From Opitutia bacterium UBA4654 (GTDB lineage: Bacteria; Verrucomicrobiota; Verrucomicrobiia; Opitutales; Intestinicryptomonadaceae): 21,365 nucleotides of DNA. The position numbers and the translations under genes are program-made. Shown one piece after another: positions 11,113 through 18,661 of the stretch. Positions within the stretch are counted from its first letter, which is position 1. The number at the start of each line of letters is the position of its first letter. Location: contig DHMA01000095.1 in assembly GCA_002405555.1 (NCBI GenBank), positions 1 to 21,365 on the forward strand, written 5' to 3'. Under the pieces are notes generated by a model. The model worked only from the letters and a program-made list of their open reading frames with translations, was not told where the DNA came from and searched no databases.

Positions 11113-12534
11113 ATGGCAAACGCTTCGGACAAAACGCCGGAAGGCCTGAACCTCGACAGAAGCATAGGCGATTTCAGCTTCGCCGAAGACTACGCGTACA
11201 ACGCGGGCGTCGGGCTTACGAGGGAAGTCGTCGAATACATCTCGAAAGTCAAGGGCGAGGACGACTGGATTCGCGACTTCCGCCTGAACGCGCTCAAAAC
11301 GTTCGAGTCTATGGAAATGCCCACGCACTGGGCGTCGAAAAAGCTCGACGAGCTTGATTTTTCGAAAATCAGATACTATCTGGCGAAAGCCGAAAAAAAG
11401 AAGAAATCGTGGGACGAAGTTCCCGACGACGTGAAGCGCACTTTCGAAAAGCTCGGCGTGCCCGAACAGGAGCGTTCGTTTCTGGCGGGCGTGGAGGCGC
11501 AGTTCGATTCCGAGTCGGCGTACTCCAACATGAAGGAGCACCTCGAAAAGGACGGCGTGATTTTCGTAGACTCCACCGAGGGGCTTAAAAAATACCCCGA
11601 AATCTTCCGCAAGTATTTCGGCAAAATCATTCCGACGGGCGACAATAAATTCAGCGCGCTAAACAGCGCGGTATTTTCGGGCGGCAGCTTCATCTACGTC
11701 CCGAAAGGCGTGCATGTAAAACAGCCCTTGCAGGCGTATTTCAGAATCAACGCCGAAAGCTTCGGGCAGTTCGAGCGCACGCTCATAATCGCCGACGAAG
11801 GCTCGGAGCTGATGTACATGGAGGGCTGCACCGCGCCGCGATTCACGACGGGCACGCTCCACTCGGCGGTGGTCGAACTCGTCGCGCTCAAAGGGGCGAA
11901 AATCCAGTACGTAACCGTCCAAAACTGGTCGGACAACGTGTTCAATTTGGTGACAAAGCGCGGCATGGCGGAGGAGGGCGCGCAAATCAGATGGGTTGAC
12001 TGCAACATCGGCAGCGGCATCACAATGAAATACCCCGCGGTCGTCCTCAAAGGCAGGGAGGCAAAGGGGGAAGTGATTTCCATTGCCCTTGCGAACAACG
12101 GACAACATCAGGACACCGGCGCGAAAATGATACACTTGGCGGACAAGACAAGCTCGAACGTGCTGTCGAAGTCGGTCAGCATAGGCAACGGGCGGGCGTC
12201 TTACCGCGGGCTGGTCTACATGCCCGACACCGCCCGCGACTGCAAAAACAACACCGAATGCGACGCCCTGCTGATAAACACGAATTCGCGCACCGACACG
12301 TACCCCGCGATAATCTGTTCGGGGCACAACAACAGCGTACAGCACGAGGCGAGCGTCTCGAAGCTCAGCGAAGAGCAGATTTTCTACATGCGCCAGCGCG
12401 GACTTTCCGAAAACGAGGCGGTCAGCCTTTCGGTCAACGGCTTCGTCAACGACCTTGTTCAGGAATTTCCCATGGAGTACTCAGTGGAACTGAAAAGGCT
12501 TATCGAACTTCAAATGGAGGGGGCGGTAGGATGA
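11113..12534 (+). CDS. sufB: SUF iron-sulphur cluster scaffold protein SufB
   Basis: Core scaffold on which [Fe-S] clusters are built, in complex with SufC and SufD. At 473 residues it is slightly shorter than E. coli SufB (495). The N-terminal helical part (SIGDFSFAEDYAYNAGVGLT) is followed by the long beta-helix (about 150-400). The C-terminal part has the family segments NNTECDALL, IICSGHNNSVQHEASVSKL and FYMRQRGLSENEAVSL. C402, in the ICSGH segment, probably corresponds to the conserved cluster or sulphur-acceptor cysteine of E. coli SufB (C405). The ATG directly follows the sufC TAA, and AAGGA (11101-11105) lies 7 bases ahead, inside the sufC end, so translation is likely coupled. sufD begins inside the sufB stop codon (ATGA). 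No frameshift or truncation is seen. Confidence 0.97.
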   Translation: MANASDKTPEGLNLDRSIGDFSFAEDYAYNAGVGLTREVVEYISKVKGEDDWIRDFRLNALKTFESMEMPTHWASKKLDELDFSKIRYYLAKAEKKKKSWDEVPDDVKRTFEKLGVPEQERSFLAGVEAQFDSESAYSNMKEHLEKDGVIFVDSTEGLKKYPEIFRKYFGKIIPTGDNKFSALNSAVFSGGSFIYVPKGVHVKQPLQAYFRINAESFGQFERTLIIADEGSELMYMEGCTAPRFTTGTLHSAVVELVALKGAKIQYVTVQNWSDNVFNLVTKRGMAEEGAQIRWVDCNIGSGITMKYPAVVLKGREAKGEVISIALANNGQHQDTGAKMIHLADKTSSNVLSKSVSIGNGRASYRGLVYMPDTARDCKNNTECDALLINTNSRTDTYPAIICSGHNNSVQHEASVSKLSEEQIFYMRQRGLSENEAVSLSVNGFVNDLVQEFPMEYSVELKRLIELQMEGAVG

Positions 12535-13694
12535 GCGGCATTCTCGAAAAAATTTCCGACGCCGCAAAGGCGCGTTTCGCCGAAATTCCGTTCCCGCACC
12601 GCAAGGACGAATACTGGCGTTTTGCCGACCTCGCGGCGTGGAGCGCGGACGCGCTGTTTCCGCACTTTTCGCGCGGCGTGCCCGAATCGCGCGAGGATTC
12701 GAAAATCGCCGAAATTTCCGCAAACGCGCGGAAAAACGGGCTTGCGGTTTTCGACGGGCAGCTGCTGTCCGCCGACGTTCCCGCGGGCGTCTCGGTTTTG
12801 CCGATGTCGGCGGCGGCGGAAAAATATCCCGATGCGGTGTCCGAATTTTTCGGCGCGGCAAAGGGAAAGTTCGACACGATTGCGGCGTCGCGCGCGCAAA
12901 ACGGCTCGGTTTTCGTTGTGGACGACGGCGCGACGGCGGAGCTTGAAATTTCGGTAATTTCGAAGCTCGGGCTTTCGGTCGGGTCGGCTCTGTTCATGCT
13001 CGGCAAAAATTCGAAACTGCGGCTTGTGCGCAGGTTCGCGACGGCGGGAGGCTCGTTCGGAATATCGATGTCGGGCTTTTGGCTTTCGGAAAATTCGGCG
13101 CTGGAGCTTGCAACTTTCAAGTATTCGGGCGCGGAGGCGCATGCATATTTGCGCGACGACTTCCGCGTGCCCGCGGGCGCAAGCGTCGTAGACGCCTACG
13201 CGGAGGTGGGGCTTTCTCCGAGCCGCGCGGAAAGGAATTTCGAAATAACTGGCGGCGGCGCGGAGATTGACACCCGCGCGTTCCTGCGGACTTCTGGCGC
13301 AATCACCCACGACATGCGCACGTCGCAAATGCACAGGGTGGGCGGCTCGCACAGCAACCTTGCGGTGAAATGCGCCGTTGCCGACAAATCGCGCGCGGCG
13401 TTCGCGGGGCTTATCCGCGTGGAGGAGGACGCTCAGAAGACGAGCGCGTACCAGAGCTGCCGCTCGCTTTCGCTTTCGGACAACGCGAAGACGGAGGCGT
13501 CGCCCGTGCTCGAAATCATGGCAAACGACGTCGAGTGCTCGCACGGCTGTACGGTCTCCAAGCCCGACTCCGACGAGCTTTTCTACATGAACCAGCGCGG
13601 ACTTTCCGATTCGGAGGCTCTCGACCTCATCATAGGCGGCTTCGCCCGCACTACTTTCGAGAAGTTCGGAATGGAATTCGACGGAAACTGTTAG
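12531..13694 (+). CDS. sufD: SUF iron-sulphur cluster assembly protein SufD
   Basis: SufB paralogue and partner in the SufBC2D complex, needed for iron acquisition. The open frame extends back to 12258 inside sufB, but the ATG at 12531 overlaps the sufB stop (ATGA). It follows a purine-rich GGAGGGGG (12516-12523) and gives a normal SufD N-terminus (MSGILEKISD... PHRKDEYWRF, the typical W-R-F block), so 387 residues is preferred. The C-terminal family region is intact: SQMHRVGGSHSNLAVK, AYQSCRSLSLSD and ECSHGCTVSKPDSDELFYMNQRG. H338 matches the conserved SufD histidine (E. coli H360). C336 and C340 flank it; the second position is commonly Ala in the homologues I recall. The middle (60-250) is poorly conserved, as usual. 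It ends the rightward block and has a terminator just downstream. Confidence 0.95.
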   Translation: MSGILEKISDAAKARFAEIPFPHRKDEYWRFADLAAWSADALFPHFSRGVPESREDSKIAEISANARKNGLAVFDGQLLSADVPAGVSVLPMSAAAEKYPDAVSEFFGAAKGKFDTIAASRAQNGSVFVVDDGATAELEISVISKLGLSVGSALFMLGKNSKLRLVRRFATAGGSFGISMSGFWLSENSALELATFKYSGAEAHAYLRDDFRVPAGASVVDAYAEVGLSPSRAERNFEITGGGAEIDTRAFLRTSGAITHDMRTSQMHRVGGSHSNLAVKCAVADKSRAAFAGLIRVEEDAQKTSAYQSCRSLSLSDNAKTEASPVLEIMANDVECSHGCTVSKPDSDELFYMNQRGLSDSEALDLIIGGFARTTFEKFGMEFDGNC

Positions 13695-13719
13695 CTCTTG
13701 ATAGAAAATATTAATTTTT

Positions 13720-13750
13720 AATCCACGGGTTTTGCCCGCGGATTTTTTTT
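13720..13750 (+). terminator. Rho-independent terminator after sufD
   Basis: ATCCACGGG (13721-13729) pairs with CCCGCGGAT (13735-13743) with one mismatch and a 5-base loop, and is followed by eight T (13743-13750). It lies 26 bp past the sufD stop. Confidence 0.8.
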
Positions 13751-13900
13751 GAGCGGGAGGGAGTTCTTCTGCGGAGTTGCCAGCGAAATACGGGAGACGC
13801 GCGGGCGGATTGCCCGACGGCAGGAGGAGGGCTTGCGAGGCGGCGGGCGGCGTTGCATGTTAGTCGCGTTCGACGTTTGCGCGTTCGCGCGGCGGGCGCA
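13751..13900. other. Intergenic spacer between convergent terminators
   Basis: About 150 bp of GC-rich sequence between the sufD and metY terminators. I see no start codon with family-like coding and no tRNA or promoter. A 7-bp inverted repeat (TTTGCGC 13876-13882, GCGCAAA 13896-13902) abuts the metY terminator and may simply extend its structure. Confidence 0.5.
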
Positions 13901-13929
13901 AAAAAAGGCGTCCTAATCGGACGCCTTTT
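13901..13929 (-). terminator. Rho-independent terminator of the leftward metY operon
   Basis: A perfect 11-bp stem AAAAGGCGTCC (13903-13913) with GGACGCCTTTT (13919-13929) has a 5-base loop. Read on the minus strand it is followed by further T. The mirror-image A and T runs make it potentially active in both directions. It is 23 bp beyond the metY stop. Confidence 0.88.
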
Positions 13930-13951
13930 GGAATGGGAATTTCTCCGCCGC

Positions 13952-15229
13952 TTAGATTTGCGCAAGGGCTTGGTCGAGGTCGGCGATGATGTCGTCTACA
14001 TGCTCGATGCCGACCGACATGCGGATAAGTTCGGGCAGGATTCCCGTCTCGCGCTGTTCGCGCTCGGAGAGCTGGCGGTGCGTCGTGCTTGCGGGGTGGA
14101 GTACGCCCGTACGCGCGTCGGCGACGTGGCAGACTATTGCCGCAAGTTTGAGGTTGTTCATGAGCTTTTCAGCCGCCGCCCTTCCGCCTTTCGGGCCGAA
14201 AGTCATTACGCCGCTGCACGCTTTGAGGTATTTCTTTGCGCGTTCGTGTTCGGGCGAGCTTGCCAAGCCTGGGTAGTTGACCCACTCGATTTTCGGGTGC
14301 GATTCGAGGAACTCCGCGACCTTTTGCGCGTTGTAGCTGTGGCGTTCCATGCGCAGGGCGAGCGTTTCGAGATTCATGTTTGTAATCCACGCGTTCATGG
14401 GCGCCATCATCATGCCGAAGTCGCGCATGACGTGCGTGCGCGCCTTTGCGAGGAACGCGAATTTGCCGAAAGTCTTTGTGTAGACCATGCCGTGGTAGCT
14501 TTCGTCGGGCGTGGTAAGCCCCGCGAATTTGTCGGAGCTTGCGTAGTCGAAGTCTCCTTTGTCTATCACGATTCCTCCGAGCGCGGCGGCGTGGCCGTCG
14601 GCGAATTTCGAGGTGCTGTGGGTTACGATGTCCGCGCCGAATTCGAAGGGGCGGCAGAGGGCGGGCGTCGGGAATGTGTTGTCTATCACGAGCGGGATTC
14701 CCGCGGCGCGGGCGATTCGCGAGAATTTGTCGAAGTCGAGCACTTTGACGCTGGGGTTCGAGAGCGTTTCCGCGAAAATGAATTTTGTGTTGGGGCGGAT
14801 TGCCGCGGCGATTTCGCTTTCGGGCGCGTCCTGATTGACGAACGTCGTTTCGATTCCGAGCTTGGCGAGCGAGTGTCCGAGCAGGTTTGTGCTGCCGCCG
14901 TAAATGGTGCTCGCGCTTACCACATGGTCTCCCGCGGAGCAGAGGTTGAGGGCGACGAGCGAAGTCGCGCCCTGTCCGCTCGAAGTCGCTATTGCGCCGA
15001 TGCCGCCGCAGAGGGCTGCCATTTTCTTTTCGAGCACTTCGACCGTCGGATTGCTCAGGCGCGTGTAGAAGTGTCCCGCCGCTTTGAGGTCGAAGAGGTC
15101 GGCGAGTTCCTGCGCGGTTTCGTATTTGTACGTCGTGCTCTGGATAACGGGCGCGACGCGCGGCTCGCCGTTTTTCGGCTCCCAGCCGCCCTGTACGGAT
15201 ATTGTTTCTATGTGGTAGTTTTTGTCCAT
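13952..15229 (-). CDS. metY: O-acetylhomoserine sulfhydrylase (PLP-dependent Cys/Met metabolism family)
   Basis: Cytosolic PLP enzyme that combines O-acetyl-L-homoserine with sulphide to give homocysteine, the direct-sulfhydrylation route to methionine. The 425-residue length suits MetY (about 420-430) rather than MetB or MetZ (about 380-400). The N-terminus TISVQGGWEPKNGEPRVAPVIQSTTY is typical. The PLP lysine is K208 in HSTSKFADGHAAALGG. The upstream phosphate and ring-binding segments YTRLSNPTVEVLE and SSGQGATS are present, as is VIDNTFPTP. The C-terminal VCHVADARTGVLHPASTTHRQL block, with the substrate-carboxylate region, is intact. A homologous gamma-lyase or MetZ-type activity cannot be excluded from sequence alone. 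It is the last gene of the leftward run, 21 bp after rluD, with no clear ribosome site. No SAM riboswitch or metX (acetyltransferase) is adjacent. Confidence 0.93.
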   Translation of the reverse strand: MDKNYHIETISVQGGWEPKNGEPRVAPVIQSTTYKYETAQELADLFDLKAAGHFYTRLSNPTVEVLEKKMAALCGGIGAIATSSGQGATSLVALNLCSAGDHVVSASTIYGGSTNLLGHSLAKLGIETTFVNQDAPESEIAAAIRPNTKFIFAETLSNPSVKVLDFDKFSRIARAAGIPLVIDNTFPTPALCRPFEFGADIVTHSTSKFADGHAAALGGIVIDKGDFDYASSDKFAGLTTPDESYHGMVYTKTFGKFAFLAKARTHVMRDFGMMMAPMNAWITNMNLETLALRMERHSYNAQKVAEFLESHPKIEWVNYPGLASSPEHERAKKYLKACSGVMTFGPKGGRAAAEKLMNNLKLAAIVCHVADARTGVLHPASTTHRQLSEREQRETGILPELIRMSVGIEHVDDIIADLDQALAQI

Positions 15230-15250
15230 GTCGGATAGCGTTTGATATTG

Positions 15251-16195
15251 TTAAATGTAGGTTTTGCGGAGCGTTTCGAGCAGGTTGAGGAAGTCGGCGG
15301 GCGGGGTCGCCTCTACGTCGATTGTTTCGCCCTCCCTTGTGGGGTGTGGCAGGGCGAGCCTGCGGGCGTGCAGCATTACGCGCTGCGGGGCTTCGATTTC
15401 GCGGAATTTGTTTTTCTGGAAGCAGTATGTGTAGTCTCCCATGATTGGGAAGCCGAGGTCGGTTAGGTGCACGCGGATTTGGTGCGTTCTGCCCGTGTAG
15501 ATTTTGCACGAAAGCAGAGCCGCCTTGTTGCCGAATTTTTCGACGAGCGTCCATTCGGTGTGGGCGTCCCTGCCGTTTTCGTTAATGCACATTTTCGTTT
15601 TGAACGACGGGTGGCGGCCTATCGGCTTGCGGATTGTGCCGCTGCGGACTGTGGGCACGCCGCTTACGATTGCGATGTACTCTTTGTCAAGCTCGCGCTC
15701 CGAGAACATTTCGACGAGCCTGTAATAGGCGTTGTCGTTCTTTGCCATAATCATTGCGCCCGACGTTTCCTTGTCGAGCCTGTGGACAATCCCCGGTCGC
15801 ATTGCGCCGCCCGCCATGCTGAGTTTGCCCTTGCAGTGGAACATCATTGCGTGCACGAGGGTGTCGTCGCCCGTGCCGCTCCCCGGGTGGACTGTCATGC
15901 CCGCGGGTTTGTTCACAACCACAACGTCGTCGTCTTCGTAGAGTATTTCCACGGGAATGTCTACGGGCTTGACCTCCGTTTCGAGCGGTGGCGGAAGCTC
16001 TATCTCCACGGTGTCGCCCGCGCGGAGTTCGAGCTTTTTTGCAATCGGCTCGCCGTTCATTTTGACTTTGCCGTTTTTGAAGCTGTCTTCGAGCCGCGAG
16101 CGCGAAACCTCTTCGGCGAGGAACGCGGCTACCGCCTTGTCGGCGCGGGTCGGCGGCGCGTCTTCGGGGTGGGTGTAGTTTCTGATTTCGCCCAT
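15251..16195 (-). CDS. RluD-type large-subunit rRNA pseudouridine synthase
   Basis: Converts specific uridines to pseudouridine in RNA; RluD acts on 23S rRNA helix 69 in E. coli, but the exact target here (RluD, RluC or RluA type) is not settled. The 314-residue protein has an N-terminal S4 RNA-binding domain (about 18-70: RADKAVAAFLAEEVSRSRLE... NGKVKMNG) and then the catalytic domain. The catalytic aspartate is D141 in PGIVHRLDKETSG. KPAGMTVHPG (from 96) and YTGRTHQIRVHL are the other family blocks. S4 plus the HPG segment favour the RluD subgroup. It starts one base after the upstream aminopeptidase gene's TAG stop, so the two are probably translationally coupled. metY follows after 21 bp. 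No Shine-Dalgarno sequence is visible. Confidence 0.93.
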   Translation of the reverse strand: MGEIRNYTHPEDAPPTRADKAVAAFLAEEVSRSRLEDSFKNGKVKMNGEPIAKKLELRAGDTVEIELPPPLETEVKPVDIPVEILYEDDDVVVVNKPAGMTVHPGSGTGDDTLVHAMMFHCKGKLSMAGGAMRPGIVHRLDKETSGAMIMAKNDNAYYRLVEMFSERELDKEYIAIVSGVPTVRSGTIRKPIGRHPSFKTKMCINENGRDAHTEWTLVEKFGNKAALLSCKIYTGRTHQIRVHLTDLGFPIMGDYTYCFQKNKFREIEAPQRVMLHARRLALPHPTREGETIDVEATPPADFLNLLETLRKTYI

Positions 16196-16196
16196 G

Positions 16197-17306
16197 CTAT
16201 TTGAGGTATTCGGGATTGAGCTTTTCTATTCCCTCTCCGATAAACACGCCGTCCTTGCGCACGAGCTTTCCGTCGAAGCGAATTTCGCCGCCGCCGTATT
16301 CGGGCGTCTGAATGCAGACCATGTCCCAGTGGATTCTCGACTTGTTGCCGTTGTCCGCCTCCGTGTACGCCTGACCGGGGGTGAAGTGGAACGACCCCGC
16401 GATTTTCTCGTCGAAGAGAATGTCGCGCATGGGGCGGTTGACGTAGGGGTTGAAGCCCATTGCGAATTCGCCGATGTACGCCGCGCCCTCGTCGCTCGAA
16501 AGGATTTTCCTCAGCATAAGCTCGTTCGACGGCGAGCCTGCGCGGACGATTTTCCCCTTTTCGAATTCGAGCGTAATGCGGTCGAACGAAACGCCGTTGT
16601 AGATTGTCGGCGCGTTGTATTCCACCACGCCCTCGACGCTGTCGCGCACGGGGGCCGTGAAGATTTCGCCGTCGGGAATGTTGTACTGCCCGCCGCAGGG
16701 GATTGCCTTCATGCCCTTAATCGAGAAGCGCAGGTCGGTATTCGGGCCCGTGATATGGACTTGGTCGGTCGATTCCATGAGTTTTTTCATCGCCGCCATG
16801 CCCTCGTCCATTTTGTCGTAGTCCATTGTGCAGACGTCGAAGTAGAAGTCTTCGAAAGCTTCGGTGCTCATCTGCGCAAGCTGAGCCATTGCGGGGTTCG
16901 GCCAGCGCAGCACCACCCACTTTGTCTTGTTGACGCGCCAGTCCACCGACTCCTTCATTGCGGCGGAGATTTCCGCCATTCTGTTTTGCGGAACGTCGGA
17001 GTTTTCGAAGATGTTGTGCGAGCCGCGTATTGCGATGTACGCGTCCATCTTTTTCATTTTGTAGAGCGAGCAGTCCGCCGCGACCGCGAGCCTGTCGCCG
17101 CCCGACGACATCGCGAGCCTGCGGGCTATGCGCGGGTTGCCTATTTCGACGTGCGCGAAAGCCCCGCGCGACGAAATTTCGTCTATGAGGGCTTCCGCCA
17201 TTTCGACGGGCGTTTCCCAGAGGTCGAGCAGAACGTGTTCGCCCTGTTTGATTTTTGCGGAGTGTCCGCACAAATTTTTTGCGAGTTTTATATAACGCGT
17301 GTCCAT
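16197..17306 (-). CDS. M29-family metallo-aminopeptidase (AmpS/PepS-like)
   Basis: Cytosolic metal-dependent aminopeptidase of the thermophilic-aminopeptidase family, thought to trim N-terminal residues in peptide turnover. The 369-residue length is close to the family (about 370-415). The C-terminal half carries the expected metal-ligand pattern: E214 (PDGEIFTAP), E280 (IGEFAMGFNP), H307 (SFHFTPGQAY), Y314, H326 and D328 (RIHWDMV). These assignments rest on memory of the family pattern. The N-terminal half (YIKLAKNLCGHSAKIKQGEHVLLD) is the usual substrate-domain start. It has no signal peptide. It sits third from last in the leftward run: 69 bp separate it from the LolA-like gene upstream, and rluD starts 1 bp after it. 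A TACAAT lies at 17320-17315 on the minus strand, but without a good -35, so an internal promoter is uncertain. Confidence 0.9.
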   Translation of the reverse strand: MDTRYIKLAKNLCGHSAKIKQGEHVLLDLWETPVEMAEALIDEISSRGAFAHVEIGNPRIARRLAMSSGGDRLAVAADCSLYKMKKMDAYIAIRGSHNIFENSDVPQNRMAEISAAMKESVDWRVNKTKWVVLRWPNPAMAQLAQMSTEAFEDFYFDVCTMDYDKMDEGMAAMKKLMESTDQVHITGPNTDLRFSIKGMKAIPCGGQYNIPDGEIFTAPVRDSVEGVVEYNAPTIYNGVSFDRITLEFEKGKIVRAGSPSNELMLRKILSSDEGAAYIGEFAMGFNPYVNRPMRDILFDEKIAGSFHFTPGQAYTEADNGNKSRIHWDMVCIQTPEYGGGEIRFDGKLVRKDGVFIGEGIEKLNPEYLK

Positions 17307-17375
17307 GGTAGAATATTGTACGTAAATTTACCCGAAACGCTAAGCCCCGCGCCCGAAACTTACAACACTAAACGC

Positions 17376-18221
17376 CTACAATTTTTGCATGCCGCCGATT
17401 TGCGGAACTGCCGCGCTTTCGGGGTCGAAGACGGAGGAGGGGAGGTCGGCGCGGAATTTTGCGGCGCGGAACCTGAGTTTGTCCTTGTCGCGCGAGGCTT
17501 CGTCGCGTGCGGAGAGTTCGAGCACAATCCACAGCCCGTCCACCTTTTTCACCGAGCCGAGCGAGACCGTTTTCGCCCCGCCTTTTGCGAACACCCGCGT
17601 CTGCGCGGGCGAGTTGAATTCGCGCGTGATTGCCACGTCTACTTTGTCTATTGTATCGGCAAAGCCTTTCGGCGTTTCAAGCTCGAAGAAGTGCACCGCC
17701 TGCCCGATTCTTCCCGCGCCCGCGTATTTCGGCGTCCAGTTGACGTAGGGCATGAGGAGGTCGAATGGCGAGAATACCGCGCCGTCGAGCAGGGGTTTGA
17801 GCCATTCCGATTCGGGTATTTTCGCGAATTTTCCGTCGGCGTTTTTGCGCCACACTTTTTGGCTTTTGGGAGAGTTCGACAGTATGAAGTCGGCAAAGTC
17901 GGCGTCTTGCGCCTTTTTGAGCCTTATGCGCGTGAGCGTTTTGCCGTTGCGCTCCGTCCCGAAAATTTCGCCGTCGTATTCCGTGTTTTCGCCCCTGCGC
18001 GGCGAGTGCGTGAGCGTGAAGCGCATTGCGTAGCTGCCCGCGATTTTCGCGCGTTTAAACGCGTTCCACATTTCCGCCGCCTCGCTTTGCGTAAGCGGCA
18101 CGACCTTCTCGAAGCCGCGTCTTACCTGCGCCGACGCGTCGGGCAAGCCCGCGAATATCGGGACAAAAAAGAGCGCGATGCAAGCAACCGCGCCCCGAAA
18201 TTTTGAAAAACGTTTTTGCAT
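17376..18221 (-). CDS. Periplasmic LolA-like outer-membrane lipoprotein-sorting family protein
   Basis: A 281-residue exported protein. The first 32 residues form a Sec signal peptide (basic start, hydrophobic IALFFVPIFAGL, likely cut at ASA-Q). The remainder is a single strand-rich domain with the look of the LolA/LolB-like half-barrel family: an N-terminal helix (SEAAEMWNAFKRAK), alternating strands (GSYAMRFTLTHSP, EYDGEIFGTERNGKTLTRIRL), a proline-rich FSPFDLLMPYVNW segment and late strands (KKVDGLWIVLELSARD). This resembles proteins annotated as outer-membrane lipoprotein-sorting protein (COG2834-like), which differ from canonical LolA. The assignment is structural intuition, not a motif match, so the exact role in lipoprotein transfer is inferred. 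It begins 3 bp after the secG stop (TAG-GGA-ATG) and is surely co-transcribed with secG, in keeping with an envelope-export role. Confidence 0.6.
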   Translation of the reverse strand: MQKRFSKFRGAVACIALFFVPIFAGLPDASAQVRRGFEKVVPLTQSEAAEMWNAFKRAKIAGSYAMRFTLTHSPRRGENTEYDGEIFGTERNGKTLTRIRLKKAQDADFADFILSNSPKSQKVWRKNADGKFAKIPESEWLKPLLDGAVFSPFDLLMPYVNWTPKYAGAGRIGQAVHFFELETPKGFADTIDKVDVAITREFNSPAQTRVFAKGGAKTVSLGSVKKVDGLWIVLELSARDEASRDKDKLRFRAAKFRADLPSSVFDPESAAVPQIGGMQKL

Positions 18222-18224
18222 TCC

Positions 18225-18629
18225 CTATTTTTTTGCGGGAGCGGCGGGTGTTGCGGGGGCTTTTGCCGCGGCTTCCTTTGCCGCGTCCGCCTTGGGCGCG
18301 GGAGCTTTTTCGGCTTCCGCCTTTTTCTGTTCCACAAGCGACGAAATCGACGGGGTTTCCGCCTTTTCCGCCGAGCTTCCGCCCGTCGTGTAGATGTATC
18401 CGAGGTACAGACCCGCCGAAATCACGAAGTAGAGCACAGTGAGCTTGACTGTCGCCTTTGTGAGTACGTTGCCCGCTTCGCCGCCGAACGCGCCTTCCGC
18501 CATTCCGCCGCCGAGAGCCGCGCCCATTCCCGCGTTTGCGTTGGGGCGTTGCATGAGTATTACCAAGACCAGCAATACGCACACCAGTACCAGTACGAAA
18601 GTGAACAATCCTATCAATATGGAAGCCAT
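18225..18629 (-). CDS. secG: Protein translocase subunit SecG
   Basis: Accessory membrane subunit of the SecYEG channel. The 134-residue protein has two hydrophobic helices, about 4-25 (LIGLFTFVLVLVCVLLVLVILM) and about 61-80 (KLTVLYFVISAGLYLGYIY). Between them is the conserved family loop: Q-RPNANAGMGAALGGGMAEGAFGG, the glycine-rich segment typical of SecG, then NVLTKAT. After the second helix comes an unusually long Ala/Lys/Pro/Glu-rich tail (85-134), low-complexity and probably disordered; such tails are common in SecG homologues outside the Proteobacteria. TGAGGAAA (18642-18635, minus strand) is a good ribosome site 8 bases ahead of the ATG. It follows the PAS-domain gene by 32 bp and precedes the LolA-like gene by 3 bp. 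Confidence 0.93.
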   Translation of the reverse strand: MASILIGLFTFVLVLVCVLLVLVILMQRPNANAGMGAALGGGMAEGAFGGEAGNVLTKATVKLTVLYFVISAGLYLGYIYTTGGSSAEKAETPSISSLVEQKKAEAEKAPAPKADAAKEAAAKAPATPAAPAKK

Positions 18630-18661
18630 TTATATTTCCTCAAATTCTGAATTTAAAAATT

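Noticed and set aside
12258..12530. A 91-codon N-terminal extension of SufD
   Set aside because: It lies wholly inside sufB in another frame. The ATGA overlap with the sufB stop and the SufD-like start at 12531 fit better.
13853..15238. A 461-codon plus-strand frame opposite metY
   Set aside because: Exact mirror of a strongly conserved PLP enzyme; it starts in the terminator spacer, and its translation shows no motif.
17315..17343. A TACAAT box before the M29 peptidase gene as an internal promoter
   Set aside because: The matching -35 would be TTAGCG, and transcription would start only a base or two from the ATG. Too weak to list as a feature.
16194..18206. A 670-codon open frame on the plus strand opposite the LolA-like, M29 and RluD genes
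   Set aside because: It crosses three well-recognised minus-strand genes and their junctions, and its translation is rich in Arg, His, Phe and Val with no family resemblance. GC-rich codon bias makes such antisense frames long.
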